Position numbers and translations under genes: made by a program
Part shown: positions 11,880 through 20,797 of the stretch, piece after piece
Layout: each line of letters opens with the position of its first letter
How positions within the stretch are numbered: position 1 is the stretch's first letter
Assembly (NCBI GenBank): GCA_905216095.1
Contig: CAJMSQ010000011.1
Span: 1 to 62,970, forward strand
Direction of reading: 5' to 3'
DNA length: 62,970 nt
DNA from: an uncultured bacterium
GTDB taxonomy: Bacteria > Bacteroidota > Bacteroidia > Bacteroidales > Bacteroidaceae
Notes under the pieces: generated by a model
What the model was told of the DNA's origin: nothing
Databases searched by the model: none
What the model saw: the letters and a program-made list of their open reading frames with translations, nothing else

Positions 11880-13460
11880 ATGCCTAACAATATCAAACCC
11901 AGTGAAGTGTCCGAAGTCCTCTTGCGCCAGCTTGAAGACATCGGTGCCGACTTACAGTTTGAAGAGGTCGGTGTTGTCCTGACCATAGGCGACGGTGTAG
12001 CCCGTATTCACGGACTTACCAACGTCACCGAGAACGAATTGATTGAATTCGAGAACGGGGTGATGGCCGTTGCCATGAACCTGGAAGAAGACAACGTCGG
12101 CGTTGTGCTTCTCGGCCCCTCTGAAGGTATCAAGGAAGGCCAGAGCGTAAAACGTACCGGACGCGTCGCATCCATCGAAGTAAGCGAAAAGATGCTGGGA
12201 CGTGTCATCAATCCGCTTGGCCAGCCACTCGACGGAGGTAGCGAAATCACAGGTGAGAAGTTCCTTATGCCGCTTGACCGCAAAGCACCGGGAGTCATCT
12301 ACCGGCAGCCGGTAAACCAGGCACTTCAGACGGGACTGAAAGCTGTGGACTCGATGATTCCCATCGGACGCGGACAGCGTGAGCTCATCATCGGCGACCG
12401 ACAGACCGGTAAGACCGCCATCGCAATCGACACCATCATCAATCAGAAAGAAAATTACGAGAAAGGCGACCCCGTATATTGCATCTACGTTGCGATAGGT
12501 CAGAAAGCATCGACCGTAGCCAACATCGTGAACACACTGAGAGAGAACGGAGCCATGCCCTATACGGTCGTAGTCTCCGCTACCGCAGCCGAAACCGCCG
12601 CATTACAGTATTTTGCACCTTTTGCAGGTGCTGCCATCGGCGAATTCTTCCGTGACCGCGGCCTCCACGCCCTCGTTGTCTATGACGACCTGTCCAAGCA
12701 GGCCGTCGCCTACCGCGAAGTATCGCTCATCCTGCGCCGTCCGTCCGGACGCGAGGCCTATCCCGGAGACGTTTTCTATCTCCACTCCCGTTTGCTCGAA
12801 CGTGCTGCAAAAATCAACAACCAGCATGAAGTGGCGGAAAAGATGAATGACCTTCCCGCCTGTCTCAAGGGAAAAGTCAAAGGCGGCGGTTCGCTTACGG
12901 CTCTCCCTATCATCGAGACACAAGCCGGCGACGTATCGGCCTACATCCCGACGAACGTGATTTCCATCACAGACGGACAGATTTATCTTGACACCAATCT
13001 CTTCAACCAAGGTTTCCGTCCCGCCATTGACGTGGGTATATCAGTCAGCCGCGTCGGCGGTGCCGCACAAATCAAGAGTATGAAGAAAATTGCCGGAACG
13101 CTCAAGATAGACCAGGCCCAGTACCGTGAACTGGAAGCGTTCTCGAAATTCTCTTCCGACATGGACCCCGTGACAGCCATGACCATCGACCGCGGACGAA
13201 AGAACAACCAATTGCTCATTCAGTCGCAGTATAGTCCGATGCCCGTAGCGGAACAGGTGGCCATCCTCTATTGCGGAACACGTGGACTGCTCAAGGATGT
13301 ACCCCTCGACAAGGTACGCGATTTTCAGGACAATTTCCTGGAGATTATGCGCACGAACCATGCCGAAGACGTGCTTGGCGAACTGAGAAAAGGCAACTTG
13401 ACCGAGACCGTAAGTCAAACCATCGAGAAGGTTGCCGCCGACGTAGCCGGACAATACTAA
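11880..13460 (+). CDS. atpA: ATP synthase F1 subunit alpha
   Basis: A protein of 526 residues. It shows the non-catalytic nucleotide site GDRQTGKTA, the regulatory [18 protein letters not shown] stretch, [33 protein letters not shown] with [10 protein letters not shown], and [12 protein letters not shown]. This is a standard alpha subunit that alternates with beta in F1. It starts 21 bases after atpH and is followed by atpG after 15 bases. Confidence 0.97.
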   Translation: MPNNIKPSEVSEVLLRQLEDIGADLQFEEVGVVLTIGDGVARIHGLTNVTENELIEFENGVMAVAMNLEEDNVGVVLLGPSEGIKEGQSVKRTGRVASIEVSEKMLGRVINPLGQPLDGGSEITGEKFLMPLDRKAPGVIYRQPVNQALQTGLKAVDSMIPIGRGQRELIIGDRQTGKTAIAIDTIINQKENYEKGDPVYCIYVAIGQKASTVANIVNTLRENGAMPYTVVVSATAAETAALQYFAPFAGAAIGEFFRDRGLHALVVYDDLSKQAVAYREVSLILRRPSGREAYPGDVFYLHSRLLERAAKINNQHEVAEKMNDLPACLKGKVKGGGSLTALPIIETQAGDVSAYIPTNVISITDGQIYLDTNLFNQGFRPAIDVGISVSRVGGAAQIKSMKKIAGTLKIDQAQYRELEAFSKFSSDMDPVTAMTIDRGRKNNQLLIQSQYSPMPVAEQVAILYCGTRGLLKDVPLDKVRDFQDNFLEIMRTNHAEDVLGELRKGNLTETVSQTIEKVAADVAGQY

Positions 13461-13475
13461 TTATAACGCAGGATT

Positions 13476-14363
13476 ATGGCTTCACTCAAGGAAGTAAAGA
13501 CACGAATAGCCTCCGTCAATAGCACCCGTAAGATTACGAGTGCCATGAAGATGGTGGCCTCCTCAAAACTCCACCGCGCGCAGCAGAACATAGAAAGCAT
13601 GCGTCCGTATGAAAAGCAATTGGACAAGATGATGACGACGTTCGTCGATAGTCTTGAAGGGAACGTAAGTTCCCCCTACGCGCTCAAACGTGATGTCCGC
13701 CGCGCGGCTATCATCGTATACACTTCCAATTCCAGCCTATGCGGAGCATTTAACGGGAACGTTATAAAGATGTTGCGCAAGACTTACGAAGAGTATCGCC
13801 AAGCCGGTATTGAGGTTGTCCGCATCTACGCGATAGGTAAAAAGGGACTCGAGGCTGTACGTAAGATGAATTCCGAAATTGTTCTGGACCATTCTTCGCT
13901 CATAGACCATCCCGGCTACGAACCTGCGGCCAAGATTGCAGCAGAACTGATGAATTTGTATGTCAAAGGCGAAATAGACCACGTCGAGATGCTTTACCAT
14001 CACTTCAAGTCTACGGCTTCGCAGATACTGACACGCGAGACCCTCCTGCCGGTCAGCCTTGAGACAAAGGAAGATACCGGAAATCCGGGCAACAACGGAC
14101 AAGGTTTCACATACGACTATATTGTCGAACCGTCCCGCGAAGAGTTGGTGGAGCTACTCATACCTAAGGCGTTATATCTCAAAGTCTACACGACATTGCT
14201 CGACAGTCTCGCCAGCGAACATGCTGCCCGTGTCATCGCCATGCAGGTGGCCACAGACAATGCCGACGAGTTGTTGCGCGAACTGACGCTCACCTACAAC
14301 AAGACACGCCAGCAGGCCATCACCGCCGAGTTGCTTGACCTCGTAGGAGGCCAGATGCAATAA
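13476..14363 (+). CDS. atpG: ATP synthase F1 subunit gamma
   Basis: A protein of 295 residues, the rotating central shaft. The N-terminal SLKEVKTRIASVNSTRKIT and the C-terminal ALYLKVYTTLLDSLASEHAARVIAM and ELLDLVGG are the conserved coiled-coil ends of gamma; the middle is the Rossmann-like part (NSSLCGAFNGNV). It is the last gene of the operon, and a strong hairpin follows 55 bases downstream. Confidence 0.96.
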   Translation: MASLKEVKTRIASVNSTRKITSAMKMVASSKLHRAQQNIESMRPYEKQLDKMMTTFVDSLEGNVSSPYALKRDVRRAAIIVYTSNSSLCGAFNGNVIKMLRKTYEEYRQAGIEVVRIYAIGKKGLEAVRKMNSEIVLDHSSLIDHPGYEPAAKIAAELMNLYVKGEIDHVEMLYHHFKSTASQILTRETLLPVSLETKEDTGNPGNNGQGFTYDYIVEPSREELVELLIPKALYLKVYTTLLDSLASEHAARVIAMQVATDNADELLRELTLTYNKTRQQAITAELLDLVGGQMQ

Positions 14364-14417
14364 GGCAAAACCGGCGCGGACAACAACGGTTCTAATCTAT
14401 TACGAGAGCATACAGAA

Positions 14418-14452
14418 AGAGTGGCAGACATCACAAAGGTGTCTGCCACTCT
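14418..14452 (+). terminator. Hairpin ending the ATP synthase operon
   Basis: AGAGTGGCAGACA pairs perfectly with TGTCTGCCACTCT (13 bp) around a 9-base loop, followed by TCATATATA. The T run is weak, so termination efficiency is uncertain. Confidence 0.7.
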
Positions 14453-14497
14453 CATATATATAGACTATCATTTATCGTACACTCAGGCATCTACTTT

Positions 14498-14525
14498 GGA
14501 ACAGAGGCGCGTTATCCTCTGTTCC
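14498..14525 (-). terminator. Hairpin after lemA
   Basis: GGAACAGAGG and CCTCTGTTCC form a perfect 10-bp stem with an 8-base loop, just beyond the lemA stop on the minus strand. It faces the ATP synthase terminator. Confidence 0.65.
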
Positions 14526-14533
14526 GAACCTCA

Positions 14534-15133
14534 TCAGAACTCCACTTTGGGGGCTTTGTCGGCACCTGCTTCCGCTTCAAACTTGGCTTTTTTCTCGAAG
14601 CCGAACATGCCGGACAACAGATTGTTGGGGAAGCGGCGCACAGACACGTTATAGTTCTGCACCGCCTCATTATACAGCCGACGGGACTCGTTGATGCGGT
14701 TTTCCGTTCCCTCAAGCTGCGCCTGGAGTTCCGAAAAGTTCTCATTGGCCTTCAGCTGAGGGTAATTTTCCGAAATAGCCAGCAGTTTACCCAACGCGGC
14801 CGAGAGTTCCCCCTGTGCGGCCTGAATCTGTTGCAACTTCTCCGGCGTCAGATTATCCGCATCCACCGTTACCTGGGTGGCGCGTGCACGCGCCGAAACA
14901 ACACCTTCGAGCGTTTCACTCTCAAGTTTGGCATACCCCTTAACCGTACTGACCAGATTGGGAATAAGGTCGCTGCGGCGCTGATACTGAGACTGCAAAT
15001 CCGCCCATGCCGTAGAAACGCCCTCGTCCTTTGTCACCAGGCCGTTATACATGGAAAAAGCACTCATGGCCACGACTACAACGACAAGCGCCACAACTAT
15101 CAACGTCGTCGATGCTTTTGACATTTTCTTCAT
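14534..15133 (-). CDS. lemA: LemA family protein
   Basis: A protein of 199 residues. The N-terminal membrane helix (STTLIVVALVVVVVAMSAF) is followed by the LemA signature YNGLVTKDEGVSTAWADLQSQYQRR, with VQS-like and NLVSTVKGYA segments, and long helices. LemA proteins are membrane-anchored four-helix bundles of unknown biochemical role and often sit next to TPM-domain proteins, as here. The gene is second in the pair, 68 bases after the TPM gene. Length and start are normal for the family. Confidence 0.9.
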   Translation of the reverse strand: MKKMSKASTTLIVVALVVVVVAMSAFSMYNGLVTKDEGVSTAWADLQSQYQRRSDLIPNLVSTVKGYAKLESETLEGVVSARARATQVTVDADNLTPEKLQQIQAAQGELSAALGKLLAISENYPQLKANENFSELQAQLEGTENRINESRRLYNEAVQNYNVSVRRFPNNLLSGMFGFEKKAKFEAEAGADKAPKVEF

Positions 15134-15201
15134 GATTCTTTGTTTTTATTTTTTACGTTATAAATAATTGCTGCCTTACAGACAGCGCTTTCATTCACCT
15201 G

Positions 15202-16119
15202 TCAGAAACGGCCTCCACTGCCGCCACCGCCAAAACTGCCGCCGCCGAAGCTACCGCCTCCGAAGCCGCCGCCAAAACCACGGCCTGCCCCGGAACCGAA
15301 GATGATGGGCGGAACGGAAGATCCCCCGTGCAGGCCGCCGGAATTGGGCAATTCGTGGTCATCGGTTTCCTCATAGCCGCACTTCTTACAACGCCAATGC
15401 CTGCGAACCATGGCCCTATTTTTAATGCGATAACGCTTTTCCTCAACGACCTTCAGCGAATATTTCCCGCAACGCGGACACCTGCGCCGCGACCCAGCCA
15501 CAACCACAAAGGAAAAGACCACAAACACCAGCACCGCGATACCTCCGCCAATCCACATGGCCGCCTCGTCGTCGCCGGCATCCTCATCTCCGTCCGACAA
15601 CAAGGTATCGTCTCCGTCCACATGCGCCTTGATGGCCCTTACTGTCCCTATGATGGCGGCATCCCAGTCACCCTGTTTCAGTGCCGGGACCATCACACGG
15701 TTTTCCACGCGCCGGCAAATGGCATCCGGCAGAGAACCTTCAAGCCCACGCCCAGTCAGAATCTGGTAACTCCGGTCCTCTACCGCGATAATGATAATCA
15801 ACCCCGTATTTTTCCGCTTGTCGCCGATGCCATACTTGCGGGCGAGTGCCATGCCAAAGTCATACGGGTCGTCGCCCTTCAGCCTCTTCACCACAACGGC
15901 GACACTCTCAATGCCCTTCTCCCTTTCCAAACGCGCCAGAACCACATCGGCGGAATCGACCGCAGCCGGCGAAAGCACGCCATCGGGATTGCAGACATAA
16001 CGACGCGCATCCTGCAAGTGTACCATGGGCAAACTCTCGGGCGTCCATGCCTCAGCCAGCCCCCGCATCGCGGGCAGCAAAGCTATCAGCAGGAAGAATA
16101 GGCGAAGACATACAGACAT
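15202..16119 (-). CDS. TPM-domain membrane protein with zinc ribbon and glycine-rich tail
   Basis: A protein of 305 residues. A signal peptide (LRLFFLLIALLPAMRGLA) is followed by a TPM_phosphatase (YgcG-like) domain at residues about 40-165 (VVVKRLKGDDPYDFGMALARKYGIG, then NTGLIIIIAVEDRSYQILTGRGLEGSLPD). After an acidic linker there is one membrane helix (about 190-212), then two CxxC pairs (CPRCG and CKKCG) that look like a zinc ribbon, and a tail almost entirely Gly, Ser and Phe. The TPM domain would face the periplasm and the zinc ribbon the cytoplasm. The function is unknown; LemA is the constant partner. Confidence 0.85.
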   Translation of the reverse strand: MSVCLRLFFLLIALLPAMRGLAEAWTPESLPMVHLQDARRYVCNPDGVLSPAAVDSADVVLARLEREKGIESVAVVVKRLKGDDPYDFGMALARKYGIGDKRKNTGLIIIIAVEDRSYQILTGRGLEGSLPDAICRRVENRVMVPALKQGDWDAAIIGTVRAIKAHVDGDDTLLSDGDEDAGDDEAAMWIGGGIAVLVFVVFSFVVVAGSRRRCPRCGKYSLKVVEEKRYRIKNRAMVRRHWRCKKCGYEETDDHELPNSGGLHGGSSVPPIIFGSGAGRGFGGGFGGGSFGGGSFGGGGSGGRF

Positions 16120-16154
16120 AGGACAATTTGTTTTTGTAAGACGGACTATCGCGA

Positions 16155-16185
16155 CAAAGATACAAAAACCCTATACACCACCAAA
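16155..16185 (-). promoter_or_regulatory. Promoter of the TPM-lemA pair
   Basis: On the minus strand TTTG (16185-16182), 19 bases, TATCTTTG (16162-16155). The TPM start codon is 36 bases downstream. Confidence 0.7.
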
Positions 16186-16320
16186 AACTTTTTATATTCT
16201 TTACGGTTTACCGCTGACATGGAACCGGAAGATACGGAGATAGCAAATACTTCTCTTTGCCGCCGGCACGTGATGGCACATGGCGAAGTCAAGCGGTCTT
16301 TTCTGCCGTTGGCTGCCGAG

Positions 16321-17064
16321 CTATGCCTCCTGCCAGATTTCCCATGCCGCCAATGCCTGGAGATGGAGCATTTCCAGTCCGTTTTTCACGACAGCTCCCC
16401 TCTCCTTTCCCCGGCGCAGGAATTCCGTTTCCAACGGATTGTAGACCAAGTCATAGAGCAGATGGTCCGGCGTAAGGAGATGATACGGAATATCGGGTGC
16501 CTCGTCCACATGAGGATACATCCCCACGGGCGAACAATTCACAACGACGGTATGCGCCGCCAGGACAGACGGCGTCAGGTCTGCATACGTCAGCGTGTCC
16601 GTCCCGGGCTGGCGACTGACGGCCACGGGCTCGATGCCCAGCCCGCGCAGGCCGTGGTGTACGGCACGGGCGGCGCCTCCCGTTCCCAGCACCAACGCCC
16701 GGCGATGGCCGGGCTGCAGCAGAGGGGATATGGACCGGCTGAACCCTATGACATCGGAATTGTGCCCCTCAAGGCGTATCTGCCGCCCGTCGCGCAGCAC
16801 ACGGATGACATTCACGGCCCCTATGGCCCGCGCCCCGTCGCTCAACGAATCGAGCAAGGGTATGACGGCCTGCTTATACGGTATCGTGACGTTCAGCCCC
16901 CGCAGTCCGGGATGTTCGGCCACGACATCAAGCAGGCACTTCACGTCGGGAATCTCAAAGTTCATGTACCGGGCATCAATGCCCTCACGGGAAAATTTTT
17001 CGGCAAAAAAGGAAGCAGAGAAACTATGTCCCAAGGGATTGCCTATCAGTCCGTATATATCCAT
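16321..17064 (-). CDS. aroE: Shikimate dehydrogenase
   Basis: A protein of 247 residues, slightly shorter than the usual 270. It has the substrate-binding N terminus YGLIGNPLGHSFSASFF and NVTIPYKQAV (with the catalytic lysine), the GHNSD motif, and the dinucleotide fold VLGTGGAARAVHHGL. NCSPVGMYP and NGLEMLHLQA complete the family pattern. It reduces 3-dehydroshikimate to shikimate with NADPH. Shikimate leads to chorismate, the precursor of menaquinone, which may explain its place two genes downstream of menG. Spacing to the CAT-like gene is 67 bases. Confidence 0.92.
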   Translation of the reverse strand: MDIYGLIGNPLGHSFSASFFAEKFSREGIDARYMNFEIPDVKCLLDVVAEHPGLRGLNVTIPYKQAVIPLLDSLSDGARAIGAVNVIRVLRDGRQIRLEGHNSDVIGFSRSISPLLQPGHRRALVLGTGGAARAVHHGLRGLGIEPVAVSRQPGTDTLTYADLTPSVLAAHTVVVNCSPVGMYPHVDEAPDIPYHLLTPDHLLYDLVYNPLETEFLRRGKERGAVVKNGLEMLHLQALAAWEIWQEA

Positions 17065-17131
17065 GGATTTGTCTGTTTTTGTTTTTCACCGGCCGGGCTT
17101 AACCGGTGGAAGTTTATTCTTAATGATGTTC

Positions 17132-17758
17132 TTATCCTTTTGTGGCTTCCAGTTTCCCGACCAATTCCGCGACATCGCGCCCGTCCACAAGAGCATGATG
17201 GACTGTAATGGAAACCGGAAGCAAGTACTTATCGTTCTCCTTCACCAATTTTCCGGTAGAAATGCGCGGAACGGAATCACCTCTGCCAAAAGATACGGCA
17301 TGTTTCATCTCTGAAAAAGCAAACCAGGGCAAAGCGGAATAACGAATCAGATCCTCACGTTCCGTATGGTCGGAAAAAGAGAGGCCGCTACCGTTTCTCA
17401 CCCGCTCTATCTCCCTTTCGGCCTTTTGTATAAACAGGTCAAGGTCCGCATCATACTCAAAGAAACCAAAACCAAAGGTCCCGTCTTCACGTCCTATGGT
17501 AGGCGATACATGGATTGTATCATATTTCACGACCTGCCCGCCTTCTATGCGCAACTTGAAAGCCTCCGTCTCATTGACACACTGCAACAGGAAATGCACA
17601 GAATACAGAAAGAACGATTTCCGTTCTTCCTTGCACCGGCGATAAATGTTTGTAAAATCGACTAAAGTAGTGATGCCGAAAAATGGGTCATCAAAAGCAG
17701 AAAAAAACTTGAAATGTTCTTTTCTGTTCCAATGTTCCAAATCAATGAACTGTTTCAT
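17132..17758 (-). CDS. Chloramphenicol acetyltransferase-like acyltransferase
   Basis: A protein of 208 residues of the CAT superfamily. The active-site histidine motif HHALVDGRDVAEL (His about 186) fits the HHxxxDG pattern, and YSALPWFAFSEMKHA matches the structural segment before it. The N terminus FIDLEHWNRKEHFKFF is also typical. CAT enzymes transfer acetyl groups from acetyl-CoA to chloramphenicol, but chromosomal relatives in Bacteroidales may use other substrates. It lies between menG and aroE on one strand with no mobility gene nearby, so a core metabolic role is as likely as resistance. Confidence 0.82.
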   Translation of the reverse strand: MKQFIDLEHWNRKEHFKFFSAFDDPFFGITTLVDFTNIYRRCKEERKSFFLYSVHFLLQCVNETEAFKLRIEGGQVVKYDTIHVSPTIGREDGTFGFGFFEYDADLDLFIQKAEREIERVRNGSGLSFSDHTEREDLIRYSALPWFAFSEMKHAVSFGRGDSVPRISTGKLVKENDKYLLPVSITVHHALVDGRDVAELVGKLEATKG

Positions 17759-17874
17759 TCAATACACTATTAATCTTGTTTTCTGACGCATAGGCCCGAT
17801 AAAAAATTCCGGGTACTATCGTTTATCTATCCGTATCCGTCTGTGGTCACCTCCCGGTCGGGAGACGTCACGAC

Positions 17875-18612
17875 CTACTTCGCGGCCGTATAGAGCGTGC
17901 TCAGCCCGAAAGTGAAACGGCGGAAATGTACGTCCCTGAAACCTGCGCGGGAGAGAATCTCCGTCATCTGTTCTCCCTGCGGGAAGACTTCCATTGTAGC
18001 CGGCAGGTAGGTGTAAGCATTCCGGTCGCGCGAGACCAGCCGCCCCAGCGCGGGCATCATCACATGCGAGTAGAACCGGAACAGCTGACGCATGGGGAAA
18101 CGGCGCGGGGCAGTAAGCTCGATGATGACCAGCCGCCCGCCGGGACGCAGCACACGGCGCATCTCGCGCAACCCGCGGTCCAGGTCCTCGAAATTGCGGA
18201 TGCCATAGGCCACCGTAAGCGCATCGAACGAGTCGTCCTCCATGCTCAAACTCATGCAGTCCTCCTTGCAAAAACGGATGATGCCGGACATTCCGGCTTT
18301 TTCCACCTTGTCCCGCCCCACGGCAAGCATACCCTCGGACAAGTCGATGCCCAGCAAAGAGTCGGGCGAAAGCCGGCGGGCCGCCAGCAAGGCGAAGTCT
18401 CCCGTTCCTGTGGCCACATCCAACATCTTTTTTGGCGCATACGGGCGCAACGAGTCGATGGCCGCGCGCCGCCAACGCCTGTCTATGCCCAACGAGAGCG
18501 CATGATTGAGCAAATCATAACTATGGGCTATCGAGTCGAACATACGTTCCACCTGTTTGCCCTTCGCCTCGCCTTCACCATAAGGCGTTATGGTTTCTTG
18601 TCTGTAAGTCAT
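17875..18612 (-). CDS. menG: Demethylmenaquinone methyltransferase
   Basis: A protein of 245 residues, a SAM-dependent methyltransferase of the UbiE/MenG family catalysing the last step of menaquinone synthesis. Motifs: [26 protein letters not shown], the SAM loop [42 protein letters not shown], and [14 protein letters not shown]. The start at 18612 ([12 protein letters not shown]) gives the family length; an upstream extension of 61 residues is basic and non-conserved. A TACCTTTG -7 box lies at 18680-18673. It heads a probable menG-CAT-aroE transcript. Confidence 0.93.
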   Translation of the reverse strand: MTYRQETITPYGEGEAKGKQVERMFDSIAHSYDLLNHALSLGIDRRWRRAAIDSLRPYAPKKMLDVATGTGDFALLAARRLSPDSLLGIDLSEGMLAVGRDKVEKAGMSGIIRFCKEDCMSLSMEDDSFDALTVAYGIRNFEDLDRGLREMRRVLRPGGRLVIIELTAPRRFPMRQLFRFYSHVMMPALGRLVSRDRNAYTYLPATMEVFPQGEQMTEILSRAGFRDVHFRRFTFGLSTLYTAAK

Positions 18613-18857
18613 AATCAAAAAAGTCACGGGCTTACGCCGGCCATTCCCGGCCCGCGGTGCACCGCAGCCCTGCAAAGGTACATGTTTTCGGACAAAGCAC
18701 GACACCGGCCGAGGGAAAAATGAATGTCGGAAGCATCGTAAAAAGACAAAACGCACGGGAAAGACGGACGGAAACGGCGGCACGACAATCATCACGCGGC
18801 AGTCGTAAACGACCGGATGCCCGGAACGGACACCGAAATCTTAAAATTCAACTGTGT

Positions 18858-19108
18858 AACATTAACATTTTTAACTTTCCCGCGCGGTCGGCAACGTCGA
18901 TAAGTAATGTTCTGTCAAATAGGATAAGGGCATTTTCATCCGGAAGTATCTTAAAAAATCCTACAAGCAGCCTAAAAAAATTTTCCCTAAGGGTAGTTTT
19001 GCGCAAAAGCAGGGCATTTTGATACAAAACAGGGCGGGTTTTTCCCGCCCCTATCCTTTGGTAATACAAATATACTACTTTTTTTGCCGAAAAGCAAGAA
19101 GTGTTAAA
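18858..19108 (-). repeat. Dispersed intergenic element, copy A
   Basis: The most divergent of five related elements. Read on the minus strand it starts with TTTAACA (19108-19102), then TTG (19097-19095), a 20-base spacer, and TATATTTG (19074-19067). A GGGCGGG/CCCGCCC hairpin (19050-19032) precedes a TGTTTTG run. A variable middle contains CTTGTAGGATTT, shared with copy B, and the end is GTTAAAAATGTTAAT (near 18860). It lies between divergent menG and fmt. The remainder of that gap (18613-18857) shows nothing recognisable beyond the menG -7 box. Confidence 0.75.
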
Positions 19109-19116
19109 GCAGCCGT

Positions 19117-19138
19117 GGGAGATGTTAAAACATCTCCC
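19117..19138. repeat. Perfect palindrome between element A and fmt
   Basis: GGGAGATGTT and AACATCTCCC are perfectly complementary with only two bases between them. This lies 8 bases outside the left end of element A. It could be an operator or a bidirectional terminator; no T run follows. Confidence 0.5.
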
Positions 19139-19269
19139 CGCGAATATCAAGTCCCCCGCGAATTGCCCTGTGCAAGTGCTGTCCCCGTAAACTTTTATTG
19201 CTAAATTTGCCTACGATTACGCGGCGGGCTCGTGCGCACCGCCCTGACACGAAAACTCCCGATAGAAGA

Positions 19270-20238
19270 ATGAAAAAGGAAGAACTCAGAATTGTTTACA
19301 TGGGCACTCCCGACTTTGCCGTGGAAAGCCTGCGCCGCCTCGTCGAAGGCGGATACCATGTTGTAGGTGTCGTAACCATGCCGGACAAGCCCGTAGGGCG
19401 TCACCAGAATGAGCTGTCATCCTCGCCCGTAAAGCGGTATGCGGTGGAACAGGGCCTGCCCGTGCTGCAACCGGAACGGCTGAAAGACGAGACTTTCCTG
19501 GAAGAACTGCGGGCACTGCGGGCAGACTTGCAGGTGGTGGTGGCTTTCCGCATGTTGCCCGAAGTGGTATGGAACATGCCGCCCCGAGGCACTTTCAACC
19601 TACATGCCGCCCTGCTGCCCCAATACCGTGGTGCGGCGCCCATCAACTGGGCGGTCATCAACGGCGACACGCAGACCGGCGTCACCACGTTCTTTCTGGA
19701 CCATGAGATTGATACGGGGAATGTCATCAAGCGCGTGCCTGTCCCCATTCTCGACACGGACAACGCCGGCGACGTACACGACAAACTGATGGACCTCGGG
19801 GCACAACTGGTGCTGGAAACGGTAGACGACATCCTGGCCGGAGACATACGCCCCATTCCGCAGGAGGAACTGACGAGTAGCGAACCGCTACGCCCCGCTC
19901 CCAAGATATTCAAGGAGACGTGCCGCATAGACTGGAACGGCGGGGTGAAACAGACTTACGACTTCATACGCGGACTGTCACCCTACCCCGCCGCCTGGAC
20001 GGAACTGGTATGCGGCGGAAAACGTTCCGTGCTCAAAGTTTATGCTTCCGAAAAGGAATTCTGCCGGCCGGACGAGGCACCCGGCACATTGGTAACGGAC
20101 GGACACAAAACGCTGAAGGCGGCCCTGCACGACGGATACCTGCACTTGCGCGAACTGCAATTGGCCGGAAAGAAGCGGATGAGTGCGGAACAATTTCTGA
20201 ACGGCTTCCGCGCCGAACCGGACATGAGGGTGGAATAA
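19270..20238 (+). CDS. fmt: Methionyl-tRNA formyltransferase
   Basis: A protein of 322 residues from MKKEELRIVYMGTPDFAV. It shows the formyltransferase fold with the folate-binding HAALLPQYRGAAPINWAVINGD region (His and Asn of the active site), the TGVTTFFLDHEIDTGNV motif with the catalytic Asp, and a C-terminal tRNA-binding domain. It formylates initiator Met-tRNA. The start at 19270 is preferred because a 24-residue extension upstream is rich in Arg and not family-like. TAAATTTG at 19202-19209 may be the -7 box. A strong terminator follows directly. Confidence 0.94.
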   Translation: MKKEELRIVYMGTPDFAVESLRRLVEGGYHVVGVVTMPDKPVGRHQNELSSSPVKRYAVEQGLPVLQPERLKDETFLEELRALRADLQVVVAFRMLPEVVWNMPPRGTFNLHAALLPQYRGAAPINWAVINGDTQTGVTTFFLDHEIDTGNVIKRVPVPILDTDNAGDVHDKLMDLGAQLVLETVDDILAGDIRPIPQEELTSSEPLRPAPKIFKETCRIDWNGGVKQTYDFIRGLSPYPAAWTELVCGGKRSVLKVYASEKEFCRPDEAPGTLVTDGHKTLKAALHDGYLHLRELQLAGKKRMSAEQFLNGFRAEPDMRVE

Positions 20239-20242
20239 ACAA

Positions 20243-20288
20243 ATCCGCGCCGACAGGGAACTTTCACTACAGCCCTGTCGGCGCGGAT
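20243..20288 (+). terminator. Hairpin after fmt
   Basis: A 16-bp perfect stem (arms 20243-20258 and 20273-20288, sequence ATCCGCGCCGACAGGG) with a 14-base loop, starting 4 bases after the fmt stop codon. A T run is absent. Confidence 0.7.
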
Positions 20289-20438
20289 GCTTCGGAATGA
20301 AACTTTGGATGCTTTTCTGACCGTAACAGGCCGCCCCTTCATTACCATATCCATAAACGAAGGATACCACACATACATCAAGCCCGAATCTATCATAAGT
20401 CAAAGGCCTGCCAGAGATACGGGAAAACGCCACAAGAA

Positions 20439-20470
20439 TTTGGCGGACTGAATTAAATACACTACATTTG
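20439..20470 (+). promoter_or_regulatory. Promoter of the vWA-type secreted protein
   Basis: TTTG (20439-20442), 20 bases, TACATTTG (20463-20470). It implies a leader of about 320 bases before the start codon at 20798. Confidence 0.6.
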
Positions 20471-20477
20471 CCATTGG

Positions 20478-20797
20478 TTTCGCCTTGCGGTTTCGACTGC
20501 AAGGAAGAATCACTTACATACATAAGGAAGCGTTTTGCTTTATCCTATCATCGGAAATCGCCAAAAACTCTCGGTACAGGATAAGCAGTCAAAAACGCTT
20601 CACGTTTGCGCTATATCCCACCCCGTCAGCGCGGGGCTGATATATCGGCGTGGCGTGGGGTGGACTGTTTATTGTACCTAAGGCGTTTGGCGATGCCTCG
20701 ATGATGATAACCAGTGAACATTGCCCACGCTTTTTCCGTATCATCAATCCCCCTAAAAAGCCGACGCGGGGCAACAGCCGGCGCACTTGTTAAAACT
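20478..20797 (+). other. Long, hairpin-rich 5' leader
   Basis: The untranslated leader contains a large stem (20527-20601): GAAGCGTTTT pairs with AAAACGCTTC and, inside it, GCTT(T)ATCC pairs with GGATAAGC. A second stem (20618-20663) pairs CCACCCC with GGGGTGG. No known riboswitch family is recognised. An alternative in-frame ATG at 20714 would lengthen the protein by 28 residues but would place the signal peptide internally. Confidence 0.4.

Noticed and set aside
17132..17758. Acquired chloramphenicol resistance island
   Set aside because: There is no transposase, integrase or terminal repeat, and the gene is flanked by core genes on the same strand with similar base composition.
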